Below are positions 61,595-64,000 of a DNA stretch of 64,000 bases, one piece after another. Each line of letters opens with the position of its first letter. Position 1 is the stretch's first letter. The notes under the pieces were generated by a model. The model was not told where the DNA came from. It saw only the letters and a program-made list of their open reading frames with translations, and made no database searches. Position numbers and translations under genes: made by a program. The DNA comes from Gemmatimonadota bacterium (lineage in GTDB: Bacteria > Gemmatimonadota > Gemmatimonadetes > Gemmatimonadales > GWC2-71-9). The DNA is taken from NCBI GenBank assembly GCA_025357945.1, contig JANYLJ010000046.1:1-64000 (forward strand). Direction: 5' to 3'.

Positions 61595-63075
61595 TCACAT
61601 CGCCAGGTTCCCGACCGCTCATCGTCGCCGTCGCCGTGCTCTACGCCGCGATCTGCGGCGCGATCGCCATCTGGGCCGCGCGCCGCACTCGCACCGCCGA
61701 CGACTTTTTTGTCGCCGGCCGCGGCATCGGGCTCTGGACGATGACACTCGCCGCGATGGCGGCGACGCTGTCCGGCTTCATCTTCATCGGCGGTCCGGGC
61801 TTGCTCTATTCTGCCGGGATCGGGGCGCTCTTCATCTCCCTCTCCGCGTCGATCACCACACCGCTCAGTGCCTGGATGCTGGCGCGGCGAATGCGCCTGC
61901 TTCGCGAGGTGCGGCACGTGGTCACCGTTCCCGATGCTGTTGGCGCCCGCTACCGGTCACCCGCGGCGCAAGGCATCTGTGCCGTTGCGATCCTGATCGC
62001 CACCGTCGGCTACATCGCGACCAACCTGCTCGCGCTCGGACTCGTGCTTCAGGCGATCTTCGCAATCCCGCTCACGGCGGGCGTGCTGATCGGTACTGCG
62101 GTCGTGCTGGCGTACTCCGCCACGGGCGGGATCCTCGCCGGCGTGTACACCGATGTCTTTCAGGGCACCGTCAAGGCGGTCGCGTCGCTGCTGGTGTTCG
62201 CCGCCGTGCTGCGCGGCGGTGGCGGCCTTGCCGGTATTTCGCGGACGATCCTGGCCCACGATCCGGGGTTCCTCGGGCCCTGGGGGAAGCTGACGCCGCT
62301 CGCCGCGTTGTCGTTCTTCCTGGTGTTCGGGCTGGGAACGCTCGGGCAGCCGCAGGTAATCAGCAAGTACTACATGCTCAAGGATCCCCGTCAGTTGCGT
62401 TGGTACCCCTTGCTGATGACCGTCGTGCTGATCGTCACGTTGCTGCTCTTCTTCGGCATCGGCCTCGGCGTCAAGGCGGCGGTCCTCTCCGGCGCGATGC
62501 CCGCGTTGGCGACCCAGGATGACGCCACGCCGGCGTTTCTGTTGCACCAGGCGTCTCCGCTTCTTGCGGCAATTGTTTTCAGCGGCATCGCCGCGGCGAT
62601 CATGGGGACGGTCAACGCGTTTCTCAGCGTCGGGGCCGCCGCGGTAACGCATGATCTTCCGGTCGCGCTCGGACGCAAGGTCGGCAACGAACTCCGGGTC
62701 GGGCGGGTGACGACCGTGGTGATCGCGGTGCTCGCCGCGGTCGTCGCACTCGTCAGCGGCAAGGCGGTGGCGTTCCTCGGCATTTTCGGGTGGGGGCTGT
62801 TTGCCTCGACGCTGGTGCCGTCACTGGCGATCGGACTCAACTGGCCGGGCGCCACGCGGGCGGGCGCGATCGCCTCGATCAGCGTTGGTCTGGTGGTGAC
62901 ACTGGTGTTCGAGACACTCGGCTATTTGAAGGTGTACACGTTCCCGGCGGGTGTCACGGCATCCGGCCTGGCGCTGGTATTGTCGCTGTTGACGTTCTTC
63001 GTGGTGTCGTGGGTGACGCGCGCCCAATCCGCCAGTGAGATCGATGCGGATGTTCGATTGATCATGGAGGCGTGA
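61591..63075 (+). CDS. Sodium:solute symporter (SSS family)
   Basis: A 494-residue transporter with about 13 transmembrane helices. The family signature is seen as DDFFVAGRGIGLWTMTLAAM, ATLSGFIFIGGPGLLY and ATGGILAGVYTDVFQG. It should couple sodium entry to import of an organic solute; substrate unknown. I use GTG 61591, which overlaps the preceding stop; GTG 61561 is 10 codons longer. Confidence 0.88.
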   Translation: MITSPGSRPLIVAVAVLYAAICGAIAIWAARRTRTADDFFVAGRGIGLWTMTLAAMAATLSGFIFIGGPGLLYSAGIGALFISLSASITTPLSAWMLARRMRLLREVRHVVTVPDAVGARYRSPAAQGICAVAILIATVGYIATNLLALGLVLQAIFAIPLTAGVLIGTAVVLAYSATGGILAGVYTDVFQGTVKAVASLLVFAAVLRGGGGLAGISRTILAHDPGFLGPWGKLTPLAALSFFLVFGLGTLGQPQVISKYYMLKDPRQLRWYPLLMTVVLIVTLLLFFGIGLGVKAAVLSGAMPALATQDDATPAFLLHQASPLLAAIVFSGIAAAIMGTVNAFLSVGAAAVTHDLPVALGRKVGNELRVGRVTTVVIAVLAAVVALVSGKAVAFLGIFGWGLFASTLVPSLAIGLNWPGATRAGAIASISVGLVVTLVFETLGYLKVYTFPAGVTASGLALVLSLLTFFVVSWVTRAQSASEIDADVRLIMEA

Positions 63076-63096
63076 GGCGCCTCGCTACCTTTCGTC

Positions 63097-64000
63097 GTGC
63101 CCCAGCTCCGACTAGACACCCCGGTCCAGTTCCTGAAAGGAATCGGTGAGAAACGCGCCGAGTCGTTCGCGCGCCTGGGTGTGGCGTCGGTGCAGGATCT
63201 CCTCTTCCATATTCCGCATCGGTACATCGATGCCTCATCGCTCACGCCGATGGCCAAGGCGCGTGTGGGCGATGATGTGGCCTGCGTCGGAACGGTGGTC
63301 AGCAAAGGCGTACTGCCGACTCGCAAGGGGCTGCGGATTTTCCATGCCGTGCTCCGCGACGCGAGTGGCTTGCTCGAGTGCGCGTGGCCGGGCCAGTCAT
63401 TTCTCGATCGCGTCATCATGCCGGGTCAGATTGTGCTCGTCGCCGGCCCGATCCGGTTCTATCATGGCCGCCAGATGGCGCCGCGCGAGCTGGTCATCCT
63501 CGGTGACGCTGATGATCCGACCGCCTCGGGGCGGATCATCCCGGTCTACCCGGCGACCGAGGGACTCAGTCACAAGCAGATCCGGGCGGTGATCAATCAG
63601 CATCTCGACGCGATGGTCGCGATCGTCCCCGATATCCTGCCGGAGGCGCTGCGCGAACGCTTCAAATTGCCGTCGCTGCGCGATGCACTGCACGCCCTGC
63701 ATCGACCGACGTCGGCGGCGGCGGCAGAGGACGGCCGTCGGCGGCTCGCGATCGATGAGCTGCTCGACCTGCAACTGATGCTGGCGCGCGCGCGGCAGGT
63801 GGCTCGCGAAGGGCAGCGTGGCACCCAGTTCACCGTGCGGAAAACGCTCACCACATCCTTGCGGGAAGCGCTGCCGTGGGAACTGACTTCCGACCAGAAG
63901 CAGGCGATCCGGGAGATCTTCGACGACATGACGAAGGCGGAACGGATGCATCGCTTGCTCATGGGTGACGTGGGTACCGGCAAGACCGTCGTGGCGCTGT
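63097..64000 (+). CDS. recG: ATP-dependent DNA helicase RecG, N-terminal part (cut by window end)
   Basis: The first about 301 codons of RecG, which reverses stalled forks and processes Holliday junctions. N-terminus MPQLRLDTPVQFLKGIGEKR, the wedge domain (RYIDASSLTPM, about 45-150) and, right at the end, Walker A GDVGTGKTVVAL. The start is GTG 63097; there is no ribosome site but tacctt (63086-63091) lies 5 nt upstream as in other leaderless candidates. The rest is beyond the window. Confidence 0.9.
   Translation, partial: MPQLRLDTPVQFLKGIGEKRAESFARLGVASVQDLLFHIPHRYIDASSLTPMAKARVGDDVACVGTVVSKGVLPTRKGLRIFHAVLRDASGLLECAWPGQSFLDRVIMPGQIVLVAGPIRFYHGRQMAPRELVILGDADDPTASGRIIPVYPATEGLSHKQIRAVINQHLDAMVAIVPDILPEALRERFKLPSLRDALHALHRPTSAAAAEDGRRRLAIDELLDLQLMLARARQVAREGQRGTQFTVRKTLTTSLREALPWELTSDQKQAIREIFDDMTKAERMHRLLMGDVGTGKTVVAL

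Overview
The window is a gene-dense stretch of GC-rich bacterial chromosome. By eye the GC content is well above 60%, coding density is over 95%, and most genes abut or overlap by 1-8 nt as ATGA, GTGA or TGATG. Nothing sequence-intrinsic names the species. A Gemmatimonadota-like diderm fits best: a TPR-fused Ser/Thr kinase, an LpxL-type acyltransferase, a DUF2723 membrane glycosyltransferase-like protein, and a division cluster carrying a PASTA-type FtsI. This assignment is inference.

Layout. (a) 29-7255, mostly minus strand: a CtpE-like P-type ATPase whose base composition looks lower in GC than the rest, a Ser/Thr kinase-TPR protein, ornithine aminotransferase and a small lipoprotein. (b) 7383-13812, plus: an LpxL-type acyltransferase, a FliA/WhiG-type sigma factor, an uncharacterised protein coupled to fumarylacetoacetase, a GNAT enzyme, PdxH and a CDF metal transporter. 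(c) 13809-21168: tilS-hpt-ftsH-folP-DUF2723. (d) 21300-27047: yggS, an unusual ileS, a dksA/traR-like gene, lspA and rluD. (e) 27040-39559: without a break, a chemosensory and signalling run: cheW-cheY-cheA-cheC, TPR and PATAN (DUF4388) proteins, three Roadblock-domain proteins, an MglA-like GTPase, a tandem DnaA-like AAA+ protein with no DNA-binding domain, a second PATAN-TPR protein, another TPR protein and a membrane-anchored MA-type metallopeptidase. (f) 39571-41836: a small membrane protein, tRNA-Val, a secreted TPR protein, tRNA-Asp and a terminator. (g) 41847-57127: the dcw cluster rsmH-ftsL-ftsI-murE-murF-mraY-murD-ftsW-murG-murC-ftsQ-ftsA-ftsZ. (h) 57127-64000: an M23 peptidase, a VWA-type membrane protein, ftsY, a small membrane protein, an SSS symporter and the 5' part of recG, which runs off the window.

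The most striking region is (e). It looks like a self-contained signalling module joining a minimal CheA/CheY/CheC phosphorelay to an MglA/Roadblock polarity switch and a tandem DnaA-derived ATPase, with TPR/PATAN scaffolds. No receptor, CheR or CheB is present. Its genes are translationally coupled behind ileS-lspA-rluD. Other points of note are an isoleucyl-tRNA synthetase with a non-canonical GXHH active-site motif, and a family of 7-nt-period repeats at four places. Two of these are inverted pairs about 50 nt apart, one of them inside the linker of the AAA+ gene. I see no rRNA, CRISPR array, transposase or phage gene.
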